DNA from: Stenotrophomonas sp.
Lineage (GTDB): Bacteria; Pseudomonadota; Gammaproteobacteria; Xanthomonadales; Xanthomonadaceae
Length of the DNA: 7,945 nt
NCBI GenBank assembly: GCA_003525885.1
Contig: DQIG01000079.1
Coordinates: forward strand, 1 to 7,945
Direction of reading: 5' to 3'
The notes under the pieces are model-generated. The model did no database searches. It was not told the DNA's origin and saw only the letters and a program-made list of their open reading frames with translations. Position numbers and translations under genes: made by a program. Each line of letters opens with the position of its first letter. Position 1 is the stretch's first letter. This document shows, one piece after another, positions 1 to 5,391 of the stretch.

Positions 1-1051
1 TCGCCCACAGGAACTGCGCCTGCGGGTGCTGGCTCTCGCGCAGCTTGGCGAACTTCTCGGCCGGGTTCCTGATCTTCAGGATCTCGACCACTTCCGGCGC
101 GGCCGTGCGATCAGCCGGACGATAGTCCTGCTTCTCCAGGTCCAGTACGACGATGTCCTTGCCGACCTTTCGGAAGATGCCGGCACCGGTCTTCTGGCCC
201 AGTGCGCCCTTGGAAATCAGCGCATCCAGCCACTTCGGCGACTTGAAGAACTCGTGCCACGGGTCGCTCGGCAGGGTGTCGCCCATGGTCTTGATGACGT
301 GGGCCATGGTGTCCAGGCCGACCACGTCGGAGGTGCGGTAGGTGGCCGACTTCGGGCGGCCGACCAGCGGGCCGGTCAGGCCGTCCACTTCATCGAAGCC
401 CAGGCCGAACTGCTGGGTGTGGTGGATGGTCGACAGGATCGAGAACACGCCGATGCGGTTGCCGATGAAGTTCGGGGTGTCCTTGGCGTACACCACGCCC
501 TTGCCCAGGGTGGTGACCAGGAATTCTTCCAGGCCTTCCAGCACGGAGGCGTCGGTGGTGGTGGCCGGGATCAGTTCGGCCAGGTGCATGTAGCGCGGCG
601 GGTTGAAGAAGTGCACGCCGCAGAAGCGGTGACGCAGCTGCTCGGGCAGCACGTCGGCCAGCTTGTTGATGCCCAGGCCCGAGGTGTTGGAAGCCAGCAC
701 CGCGTGGTCAGCCACGAACGGGGCGATCTTCTTGTACAGGTCCTGCTTCCAGTCCATGCGCTCGGCGATGGCCTCGATGATCAGGTCGCAGTCCTTCAGC
801 TGCTCCAGGCCGGACTCGTAGTTGGCCGGGGTGATGGCTTCGGCCAGCGACTTGCTGGCCAGCGGCGCCGGGCTCAGCTTGCCCAGGTTGGCGATCGCCT
901 TCAGCACGATGCCATCGGCCGGACCTTCCTTGGCGGGCAGGTCGAACAGCACGGTGTCGACGCCAGCGTTGGTGAGGTGGGCGGCGATCTGGGCACCCAT
1001 GACGCCGGCACCCAGCACGGCGGCGCGGCGGACTAGCAGGGAATTGGACAT
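1..1051 (-). CDS. 3-hydroxyacyl-CoA dehydrogenase of the beta-oxidation multienzyme type (FadB/FadN-like), N-terminal 350 residues, cut by the left window edge
   Basis: The protein starts MSNSLLVRRAAVLGAGVMGA and has the NAD-binding Rossmann glycines G14, G16 and G19. The dehydrogenase signature follows: SNTSGLGI (121-128), GVHFFNPP (145-152), AELIP (158-162) and NFIGNRIG (194-201). By alignment to the known family, S124, H147, E159 and N198 match the catalytic/active-site Ser, His, Glu and Asn. The enzyme oxidises L-3-hydroxyacyl-CoA to 3-ketoacyl-CoA with NAD in the cytoplasm. The dehydrogenase domain comes first, as in Bacillus FadN, rather than after a hydratase domain as in E. coli FadB; proteins of this layout are usually near 790 residues with a C-terminal crotonase domain, which would lie outside the window. 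An AAAGG ribosome binding site sits 9 bases before the ATG. The gene follows the TetR gene by 39 bases on the same strand, so co-transcription is likely. Whether the hydratase half exists cannot be seen. Confidence 0.9.
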   Translation of the reverse strand, partial: MSNSLLVRRAAVLGAGVMGAQIAAHLTNAGVDTVLFDLPAKEGPADGIVLKAIANLGKLSPAPLASKSLAEAITPANYESGLEQLKDCDLIIEAIAERMDWKQDLYKKIAPFVADHAVLASNTSGLGINKLADVLPEQLRHRFCGVHFFNPPRYMHLAELIPATTTDASVLEGLEEFLVTTLGKGVVYAKDTPNFIGNRIGVFSILSTIHHTQQFGLGFDEVDGLTGPLVGRPKSATYRTSDVVGLDTMAHVIKTMGDTLPSDPWHEFFKSPKWLDALISKGALGQKTGAGIFRKVGKDIVVLDLEKQDYRPADRTAAPEVVEILKIRNPAEKFAKLRESQHPQAQFLWA

Positions 1052-1090
1052 GGTGTAGGGCCTTTGTTGGTCAGCAGTTACTGGGTGGAA

Positions 1091-1744
1091 TCAAAGGGAA
1101 GCGGGCAGGGCGCTGGCGCGTGCGGCGGCGCGGAACCCGGCTTCGGCGAAATGGATCAGTTCGTGGGCGGCATGGGCACGATGCGCCGCTTCGGTGACAC
1201 CGGCGGGACGCTTGATCAGCCCGAAGTCGGCCATGGCATAGGTGAGCGAGCCGGCAAGGAAGTCCAGGCGCCAGTACAGCTCTTCCTTGCTCAGGTCGGG
1301 CACGCACTCGCCGATGGCCTTGCCGAACGCACGCAGCACGTGGCCGTAGTGGTCGGACAGGAACTTGCGCAGGTTGTCGTTCTTCTCGGCGTAGGCGCGG
1401 GCGATCACGCGCACGAAGGCGCCGCCGTTCTGGCGGTCCTGGGCCAGCGCCAGTGCCGGCTCGACGAAGGCGGCCAGTACCGAGCGCAGCTGCCCGGGGT
1501 GTTCGCTGCGTGCACGTTCGAGCTGCGACAGGCGGGCGCCGGTCATCTCGTCCATGCGGCGGCGGAAGACCTCGTTGACCAGGTTTTCCTTGGAGCCGAA
1601 GTGGTAGTTGACCGCTGCGATGTTGACGTCGGCCTGGCTGGTGACCTGGCGCAGCGAAGTGCCGGCGAAGCCGTGCTGTGCGAACAGCTCCTCGGCCGCG
1701 CCGAGGATCCGGTCCTTGGTCGAGAAGTGGGCGGGCTTGGCCAT
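1091..1744 (-). CDS. TetR/AcrR-family regulator, PsrA-like, probable fatty-acid-responsive repressor
   Basis: The product has 217 residues beginning MAKPAHFSTKDRILGAAEEL. Residues 10-60 form the TetR DNA-binding domain, with the helix-turn-helix at about 29-52, including TSLRQVTSQADVN and the family signature AAVNYHFGSK. The rest is a mostly helical ligand/dimer domain that diverges between family members. The N-terminal domain, especially the NYHFGSK segment, closely resembles Pseudomonas PsrA as I remember it; PsrA binds long-chain acyl ligands and controls beta-oxidation genes. A comparable TetR regulator of fatty-acid metabolism, TfmR, is known in Xanthomonas citri, but I cannot prove orthology here. 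I chose the ATG at 1744 because AAGGT lies 10 bases upstream. An in-frame TTG at 1765 lies inside the operator and has no ribosome binding site. The adjacent acyl-CoA enzyme and the upstream CAAAC-N4-GTTTG dyad both support a fatty-acid role. The ligand is inferred. Confidence 0.85.
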   Translation of the reverse strand: MAKPAHFSTKDRILGAAEELFAQHGFAGTSLRQVTSQADVNIAAVNYHFGSKENLVNEVFRRRMDEMTGARLSQLERARSEHPGQLRSVLAAFVEPALALAQDRQNGGAFVRVIARAYAEKNDNLRKFLSDHYGHVLRAFGKAIGECVPDLSKEELYWRLDFLAGSLTYAMADFGLIKRPAGVTEAAHRAHAAHELIHFAEAGFRAAARASALPASL

Positions 1745-1760
1745 CGATGGGCGGACCTTA

Positions 1761-1778
1761 ATCAAACGATTGTTTGAT
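1761..1778. promoter_or_regulatory. PsrA-type operator dyad upstream of the TetR gene
   Basis: The sequence is ATCAAACGATTGTTTGAT: arms ATCAAAC and GTTTGAT around a GATT centre, with only one mismatched base pair across 18 bases. It contains CAAAC-N4-GTTTG, which fits the published PsrA-box form (C/G)AAAC-N2-4-GTTT(G/C). It lies 17 bases upstream of the TetR start codon and overlaps the likely -10 box and transcription start, so bound repressor should block its own promoter and the downstream acyl-CoA enzyme gene. The dyad is seen directly; that this TetR protein binds it is inferred. Confidence 0.7.
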
Positions 1779-1806
1779 ACTAGAACCAGACGGTACCGTA
1801 TGGCAT
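1777..1806 (-). promoter_or_regulatory. Candidate promoter for the TetR-dehydrogenase operon
   Basis: Read on the minus strand, ATGCCA (1806-1801) and TAGTAT (1782-1777) are separated by 18 bases; each matches the sigma-70 consensus at 4 of 6 positions. This would start transcription near 1770, inside the operator dyad, leaving a leader of about 25 bases. Both boxes are only moderate and no start site is known. Confidence 0.3.
1790..1799. repeat. 10-base perfect palindrome ACGGTACCGT
   Basis: A perfect 10-base dyad falls in the spacer of the candidate TetR promoter, between its -35 and -10 boxes. It differs in sequence from the PsrA-type operator. It could be a site for a second regulator or chance; there is no further evidence. 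Confidence 0.3.
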
Positions 1807-1824
1807 TTTGCAGTGCAGCAAAAT
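1805..1824. repeat. Inverted repeat ATTTTGC-N6-GCAAAAT
   Basis: Seven-base perfect arms (1805-1811 and 1818-1824) flank a six-base centre, AGTGCA. With one bulged C at 1825 the pairing extends by GGC/GCC (1802-1804 with 1826-1828). There is no T-tract on either strand, so it is not a terminator. It sits at and just upstream of the candidate TetR -35 box, so a regulator site is possible. Function unknown. Confidence 0.35.
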
Positions 1825-1870
1825 CGCCCGGGTCGGTCAGATTTCACTCAGGTGGGTGAATGGGCGGGGC

Positions 1871-1901
1871 GGGGTCGGAACCCCGCAGGGGCTCTGACCC
1901 C
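1871..1901. repeat. GC-rich imperfect palindrome, possible intergenic repeat
   Basis: GGGGTC (1871-1876) pairs with GACCCC (1896-1901). The stem continues inward with a G-T pair at 1877/1895, two pairs, one A-C mismatch at 1880/1892, and CCCC (1881-1884) with GGGG (1888-1891), leaving the loop GCA. The motif of GGGGTC and CTCTGACCCC around a variable core looks like palindromes I recall as frequent between genes in Stenotrophomonas and Xanthomonas. No T-tract follows it. Membership of a repeat family is from memory and cannot be checked from one copy. Confidence 0.5.
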
Positions 1902-1914
1902 CGCGGCGACGGGT

Positions 1915-1937
1915 TGCCGGCCAGCGGCCGGCACTAC
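1915..1937 (-). repeat. SMAG-type REP element (GTAG head plus hairpin)
   Basis: TGCCGGCC (1915-1922) and GGCCGGCA (1926-1933) form a perfect 8-base-pair stem with loop AGC. CTAC follows at 1934-1937, so on the minus strand the element reads GTAG then the stem-loop. A GTAG tetranucleotide at the foot of a GC-rich imperfect or perfect hairpin defines the SMAG repeats of Stenotrophomonas maltophilia, which are linked to RAYT (REP-associated tyrosine) transposases. It is a single copy here; the neighbouring palindrome at 1871-1901 lacks the tetranucleotide and so is not a second SMAG unit. It ends 20 bases before the candidate ndk -10 box. Confidence 0.75.
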
Positions 1938-1957
1938 CACCGCGCCGCTTTATCTTT

Positions 1958-1963
1958 TACAAT
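1958..1963 (+). promoter_or_regulatory. Candidate -10 box TACAAT reading toward ndk
   Basis: TACAAT matches the sigma-70 -10 consensus at 5 of 6 positions and lies in the most A/T-rich stretch of the gap. At the normal distance the -35 position holds TACCAC (1935-1940), a poor match that overlaps the end of the SMAG element. The predicted start would be near 1970. An alternative reading uses TTTACA (1956-1961) as a -35 box, but the -10 positions after it match poorly. This is the best promoter I can see for ndk or for a short RNA ending at the terminator. Confidence 0.4.
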
Positions 1964-1983
1964 TCGCCTACGTTTATCAGGCT

Positions 1984-2011
1984 AAGCCCGCGTCCCGACG
2001 CGGGTTTTTTT
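1984..2011 (+). terminator. Intrinsic terminator with no plus-strand gene ahead of it
   Basis: CCCGCGT (1987-1993) and ACGCGGG (1998-2004) form a perfect 7-base-pair stem with loop CCCG, followed at once by seven T residues (2005-2011). The stem can extend by three more pairs at the base (AAG with TTT, including one G-U). The T-tract is only on the plus strand, so it acts rightward. There is no rightward gene upstream within the window. It therefore ends a short RNA, antisense transcription from across the TetR gene, or it attenuates the ndk leader. Confidence 0.8.
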
Positions 2012-2022
2012 CATGTTACCCT

Positions 2023-2042
2023 TCGGGCCATCAGCGGCCCGA
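2023..2042 (+). promoter_or_regulatory. Hairpin in the ndk leader just before the ribosome binding site
   Basis: TCGGGCC (2023-2029) pairs perfectly with GGCCCGA (2036-2042) around the loop ATCAGC. It ends seven bases before the GGAG (2050-2053) of ndk and 11 bases after the terminator T-tract. No T-tract follows, so it is not a second terminator. Its 5' arm also contains TCGGG (2023-2027), complementary to CCCGA in the terminator loop region (1994-1998), so the two structures could interact. Regulatory function is inferred only. Confidence 0.4.
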
Positions 2043-2060
2043 TTCCATTGGAGACATCCC

Positions 2061-2486
2061 ATGGCGCTGGAGCGCACCCTTTCGATCATCAAGCCGGACG
2101 CCGTTGCCAAGAACGTCATCGGCGAAATCTACGCCCGCTTCGAGAAGGCCGGCCTGAAGGTCGTGGCCGCCAAGTACAAGCAGCTGTCGCGCCGTGAAGC
2201 CGAAGGCTTCTACGCCGTGCACCGCGAGCGTCCGTTCTTCAACGCGCTGGTCGAGTTCATGATCTCCGGCCCGGTGATGATCCAGGCCCTGGAAGGCGAG
2301 AACGCCGTCCTGGCCCACCGTGACCTGCTGGGCGCCACCAACCCGAAGGAAGCCGCTGCGGGCACCATCCGCGCCGACTTCGCCGAATCCATCGATGCCA
2401 ACGCCGCCCACGGCTCGGACTCGGTCGAGAATGCCGCGATTGAAATCGCCTACTTCTTCGCCGCCACCGAAGTCGTCTCGCGCTGA
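2061..2486 (+). CDS. ndk: Nucleoside diphosphate kinase
   Basis: This 141-residue cytoplasmic enzyme transfers the gamma phosphate of ATP to other nucleoside diphosphates through a phosphohistidine, balancing NTP and dNTP pools. The signature NAAHGSDS (114-121) contains the catalytic H117. The other conserved active-site residues are present: K11 in IIKPDA, Y51, H54, F59, R87, T93, R104 and N114. The length is that of the usual bacterial enzyme of about 140 residues. The ATG at 2061 has GGAG seven bases upstream. An in-frame ATG at 2013 would add 16 residues not found in the family and overlaps the leader hairpin. It is the first gene of the rightward cluster, with rlmN starting 10 bases after its stop. 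The orphan terminator and hairpin upstream make control by attenuation or a short leader possible. Confidence 0.98.
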   Translation: MALERTLSIIKPDAVAKNVIGEIYARFEKAGLKVVAAKYKQLSRREAEGFYAVHRERPFFNALVEFMISGPVMIQALEGENAVLAHRDLLGATNPKEAAAGTIRADFAESIDANAAHGSDSVENAAIEIAYFFAATEVVSR

Positions 2487-2496
2487 GAGTAATGCC

Positions 2497-3702
2497 GTGA
2501 ACGAGGTCGTACAGTCCCCCGCCATCCAGCCGCTGCCGAAGTCGGCACCCACGGCTGGCAAGCAGAACCTGCTCGACCTCGATCGCGCGGGCCTGGAGAA
2601 GTTCTTCGTCGAGGTTCTCGGCGAGAAGAAGTTCCGTGCCCATCAGGTGATGAAGTGGATCCACCATCGCTACGTCACCGATTTCGATGAAATGACCGAC
2701 CTCGGCAAGGTCCTGCGCGCCAAGCTGCAGGCCCATGCCGAGGTGCTGGTTCCGAACATCGTGTTCGACAAGCCCTCCGCCGACGGTACCCACAAGTGGC
2801 TGCTGGCGATGGGCGTGGATGGCAAGAACGCCATCGAGACCGTGTACATCCCGGACAAGACCCGCGGCACGCTGTGCGTGTCCTCGCAGGTCGGTTGCGG
2901 CCTGAACTGCACGTTCTGCTCCACCGCCACCCAGGGCTTCAACCGCAACCTGACCACCGCCGAGATCATCGGCCAGGTATGGGTTGCCGCACGCCACCTG
3001 GGCAACGTGCCGCACCAGATGCGCCGCCTCACCAACGTGGTGATGATGGGCATGGGCGAGCCGCTGATGAATTTCGACAACGTCGTGCGCGCCATGAGCG
3101 TGATGCGCGACGACCTGGGCTACGGCCTGGCCAACAAGCGGGTGACCCTGTCGACCTCCGGCCTGGTGCCGCAGATCGACCGCCTGTCCACCGAGAGCGA
3201 CGTGTCGCTGGCGGTGTCGCTGCATGCGCCGAACGATGCGCTGCGCGAGACGCTGGTGCCGCTCAACAAGAAGTACCCGATCGCCGAGCTGATGGCTTCG
3301 TGCGCACGCTACCTGCGCGCCAACAAGCGCCGTGAATCGGTCACCTTCGAATACACCCTGATGAAGGGCATCAACGACAAGCCCGAGCATGCCCGCGAGC
3401 TGGCCCGCCTGATGCGCCAGTTCGACAACGCGGTGCAGGCCAAGGACTCGGGCAAGGTCAACCTGATCCCCTTCAATCCGTTCCCGGGCACCCGCTACGA
3501 GCGTTCGGAAGAAGCGCACATCCGTGCCTTCCAGAAGATCCTGCTCGACAGCAACGTGTTGACCATGGTGCGCCGCACCCGTGGCGACGACATCGACGCC
3601 GCCTGTGGCCAGCTCAAGGGCCAGGTGATGGACCGCACCCGCCGCCAGGCGGAGTTCAACAAGACGCTGCAGGCGGGGAAGGGGAGCGATGCCGCGGCCT
3701 GA
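2497..3702 (+). CDS. rlmN: Dual-specificity 23S rRNA (A2503)/tRNA (A37) C2-methyltransferase, radical SAM
   Basis: This 401-residue radical SAM enzyme adds a methyl group at C2 of A2503 in 23S rRNA, and in characterised homologues at A37 of some tRNAs. The iron-sulfur cluster motif C-x3-C-x2-C is C134, C138 and C141 in VGCGLNCTFCSTATQGF. C370, in DDIDAACGQL, corresponds to the cysteine that carries the transferred methyl (C355 in E. coli), so both the cluster and the methyl carrier are intact. MGMGEPLMN (184-192) is the SAM-binding GGE-like motif. The start is GTG at 2497, with GAGAG overlapping the ndk stop codon seven bases upstream; the frame is open further upstream but that part lies inside ndk. 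There is a poorly conserved N-terminal lead of about 20 residues. The end overlaps the pilus lipoprotein gene by 14 bases. Confidence 0.96.
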   Translation: MNEVVQSPAIQPLPKSAPTAGKQNLLDLDRAGLEKFFVEVLGEKKFRAHQVMKWIHHRYVTDFDEMTDLGKVLRAKLQAHAEVLVPNIVFDKPSADGTHKWLLAMGVDGKNAIETVYIPDKTRGTLCVSSQVGCGLNCTFCSTATQGFNRNLTTAEIIGQVWVAARHLGNVPHQMRRLTNVVMMGMGEPLMNFDNVVRAMSVMRDDLGYGLANKRVTLSTSGLVPQIDRLSTESDVSLAVSLHAPNDALRETLVPLNKKYPIAELMASCARYLRANKRRESVTFEYTLMKGINDKPEHARELARLMRQFDNAVQAKDSGKVNLIPFNPFPGTRYERSEEAHIRAFQKILLDSNVLTMVRRTRGDDIDAACGQLKGQVMDRTRRQAEFNKTLQAGKGSDAAA

Positions 3703-4474
3703 CCGCCTCTGGCTGGTTCTGTTCGCAGGCGCGCTGGCCGTTGCGGTCGGCGGCTGCAAATCCCACCCCAAGGCCAAGCTCGGGCCGAGCCAGGCGCCGG
3801 TCTATTCGGTGGGTGACCCGGAAAGCGTGCGGCGCGAAGTGCGCTGGCGCGACCTGTTGACCCTGGCGACGCGCGACATGCAGGTCGGCAATCTCGACGC
3901 CGCCGAGCGCAAGGTGCGCGAAGCACTGAAGCTGGCGCCCGAGGCTCCCGATGCGCTGGTGCTGCAGGCCGGTATCGATGATCGTCGTGGCCGCACCCGC
4001 CAGGCGGGCGAGAATTTCCGCAAGGCCGCCGAGCTGGCGCCGCAGCGCGGAGACGTGCTCAACAACTACGGGGCCTGGCTGTGCCAGCAGGGCCAGCCGG
4101 CTGAATCGCTGGTCTGGTTCGACCGCGCCTTGCAGGCGCCGGGCTATGCCACCCCGGGCGAAGCGCAGGCCAACGCCGGCAGTTGCGCGCTGGACGCTGG
4201 CCAGCTCGAACGTGCCGAACGCGACCTGCGTGCGGCGCTCGTCGCGGCTCCGGCCAACCCGGTCGCGCTGGAGTCGATGGCCCAGCTGAGCTTCCGCCAG
4301 GGCCGCTTCATGGAGGCCCGGGCCTTCGCCGAACGTAGGATTGCGGCTGCACCCGCAACGCGTTCCGTGTTACAACTTGCGTCTCAAATCGAAGCGAGGC
4401 TGGGCGATCGGGCGGCATCTGATCGTTATCTGCAGCGCATTCGACAGGAATTTCCGCAGGAAGCGGGCTCCTAA
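3689..4474 (+). CDS. pilW: Type IV pilus biogenesis/stability lipoprotein PilF/PilW, TPR protein
   Basis: This 261-residue lipoprotein has an N-terminal signal peptide (hydrophobic 7-22) and a lipobox VGGC with the lipidated cysteine at C23. From about residue 50 onward it is made of tetratricopeptide repeats, with clear units near 55-84, 88-118, 122-151, 158-187 and 191-221. The family (PilF in Pseudomonas, PilW in Neisseria, Tgl in Myxococcus) is the outer-membrane pilotin that helps PilQ secretin multimers form, allowing type IV pili to extend. C132 and C166 lie in neighbouring repeats and could form a periplasmic disulfide (inference). The ATG is preceded by a purine-rich GGGGAAGGGGAG stretch and lies within the last codons of rlmN, suggesting coupled translation. 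The position between rlmN and rodZ is the same as in Pseudomonas, which supports the assignment. Symbols pilF and pilW are both used. Confidence 0.88.
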   Translation: MPRPDRLWLVLFAGALAVAVGGCKSHPKAKLGPSQAPVYSVGDPESVRREVRWRDLLTLATRDMQVGNLDAAERKVREALKLAPEAPDALVLQAGIDDRRGRTRQAGENFRKAAELAPQRGDVLNNYGAWLCQQGQPAESLVWFDRALQAPGYATPGEAQANAGSCALDAGQLERAERDLRAALVAAPANPVALESMAQLSFRQGRFMEARAFAERRIAAAPATRSVLQLASQIEARLGDRAASDRYLQRIRQEFPQEAGS

Positions 4475-4492
4475 CTCCAGGGTTGATGCATT

Positions 4493-5365
4493 GTGATTGA
4501 TGACCAGACTGTGAGCGCTCTCGAGACTGCGGCCGGCTGCGGCACCCGCCTGCGCCAGGCCCGTGAAGCGGCCGGACTGACCCTCGAAGATGTCGGCTCG
4601 CGCCTGCGCATGCCGGTCCAGGTGGTCAAGTCGCTGGAAGAGGAACAATGGCAGAAGCTGGGGGCGCCGGTGTTCGTGCGCGGCCAGCTGCGCAGCTATG
4701 CGCGCCTGCTCGACGTGGACGTGGGCCAGCTGCTGGAACAGGCCCAGGTCGGCCCGGTGGTTCCGCCCACCCTGGTCAGCCATACCCATACCCCGCGTGC
4801 GCGCCGCATCGCCGAGAACCTCGGCCGGCGCGTGCTGTACGTCGGCATCACCGCCGTGCTGGCGGTGCCGGTGTGGTTTGCTACCCGCGGCCACTTCGAC
4901 GGCAGTGCGACCCCGTCGCCGAGCACCGCCTCATTGGACGTGATCCCGGCCGCCGTGCCGGTCACCCCGTCCGCAGCCGGTAGCGAGACGGCCGCGCCGG
5001 CCGAAGCGACCACTGCCCCGGCCAGCAAGCCGGCGGCCACCCCGTACGTGGCCTCGCTGGCCCCGGTGCCGCGCCCGGCGCCGGCCCCGGCGGTTACCGG
5101 CAATGCGCTGGAGATGCAGTTCAGCGGTGACAGCTGGGTCGACATCGGCGGCCCGGACGGCAGCACCGTCGAGAAGGCGCTGATCAAGTCCGGCGAGACC
5201 CGCAGCTTCACGCCGGGCCAGGTGACCCGGGTGACCCTGGGCAACGCCTCGGCGGTCCAGGTTCAGCAGAATGGCGCTATCGTCGATCTGACCCCCTACC
5301 AGCGAGCCAACGTGGCACGCTTTCAGGTATCCTCTGAAGGCTCCGTGGTCCCGGTTTCGCACTGA
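4493..5365 (+). CDS. rodZ: RodZ-family cell-shape protein (HTH, transmembrane helix, DUF4115)
   Basis: The 290 residues have the RodZ layout. A cytoplasmic Cro/C1-type helix-turn-helix domain spans about 16-85 (LRQAREAAGLTLEDVGSRLR then VVKSLEEEQW). One membrane helix lies at about 113-131. A Pro/Ala/Thr-rich periplasmic linker follows (about 137-203), then a beta-rich DUF4115 domain (about 206-280) with the typical SWVDI and GETRSF segments. In E. coli RodZ ties MreB filaments to the inner membrane and elongation machinery through the HTH domain. Start choice: GTG at 4493 with AGGG 10 bases upstream; a second in-frame GTG at 4511 lacks a good ribosome binding site. The low-complexity linker is common in this family. 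It follows the pilus lipoprotein gene by 18 bases. Direct binding to MreB is known for the family, not shown here. Confidence 0.88.
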   Translation: MIDDQTVSALETAAGCGTRLRQAREAAGLTLEDVGSRLRMPVQVVKSLEEEQWQKLGAPVFVRGQLRSYARLLDVDVGQLLEQAQVGPVVPPTLVSHTHTPRARRIAENLGRRVLYVGITAVLAVPVWFATRGHFDGSATPSPSTASLDVIPAAVPVTPSAAGSETAAPAEATTAPASKPAATPYVASLAPVPRPAPAPAVTGNALEMQFSGDSWVDIGGPDGSTVEKALIKSGETRSFTPGQVTRVTLGNASAVQVQQNGAIVDLTPYQRANVARFQVSSEGSVVPVSH

Positions 5366-5391
5366 GGCGCGGTTTCACCACCTTCGATAAT
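5362..5391 (+). promoter_or_regulatory. Candidate internal promoter ahead of yfgM-bamB-der
   Basis: The widest gap in the cluster (5366-5429, 64 bases) contains GATAAT (5386-5391), 5 of 6 matches to the -10 consensus. CTGAGG (5362-5367) lies 18 bases upstream and matches the -35 consensus at only 3 of 6 positions. Transcription would begin near 5398, followed by a weak hairpin (5401-5417). It could give the last three genes their own expression. The -35 box is poor, so this is tentative. Confidence 0.3.

Larger units (their letters stand above)
1745..2060. other. Divergent intergenic region between the TetR gene and ndk
   Basis: This 316-base gap has no convincing gene. Open frames crossing it lack ribosome binding sites and run into annotated genes in the wrong frame. 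From left to right it contains a PsrA-type operator, a 10-base perfect palindrome, a 7-base-arm inverted repeat, a 31-base GC-rich imperfect palindrome, a SMAG-like REP hairpin, a TACAAT box, an intrinsic terminator and a leader hairpin. Each is listed separately. The stretch 1935-1986 is clearly more A/T-rich than the coding sequence around it, as expected of a promoter. Confidence 0.8.

Noticed and set aside
26..1036. Long plus-strand open frame (336 codons) opposite the dehydrogenase gene
   Set aside because: It is the antisense shadow of a clear dehydrogenase frame. Its translation is low-complexity and rich in Gln, Val, Gly, His and Arg, typical of the complement of a GC-rich gene, and it has no ribosome binding site or known domain.
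1745..1765. TTG start at 1765 giving a TetR protein seven residues longer
   Set aside because: The codon lies in the operator dyad, has no ribosome binding site, and the added residues are not part of the TetR fold.
1064..1777. Plus-strand open frame (237 codons) opposite the TetR gene
   Set aside because: It is antisense to a TetR protein with an intact helix-turn-helix signature, and the composition is that of a shadow frame.
2013..2060. In-frame upstream ATG at 2013 for ndk
   Set aside because: It abuts the terminator T-tract, has no ribosome binding site, and would add 16 residues absent from the highly conserved family N-terminus.
1774..2157. Plus-strand open frame of 127 codons across the intergenic gap
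   Set aside because: It runs through the REP hairpin, the terminator and into ndk in another frame, with no ribosome binding site or recognisable protein.
2257..3777. Very long minus-strand open frame (506 codons) opposite ndk and rlmN
   Set aside because: It spans two well-identified genes on the other strand, is rich in His, Gln, Val and Ala, and shows no family features. High-GC codon use produces such open antisense frames.
5041..5100. Pro/Ala-rich repetitive DNA in the RodZ linker as a possible tandem repeat
   Set aside because: There is no regular repeat unit; it is the usual low-complexity periplasmic linker of RodZ proteins.
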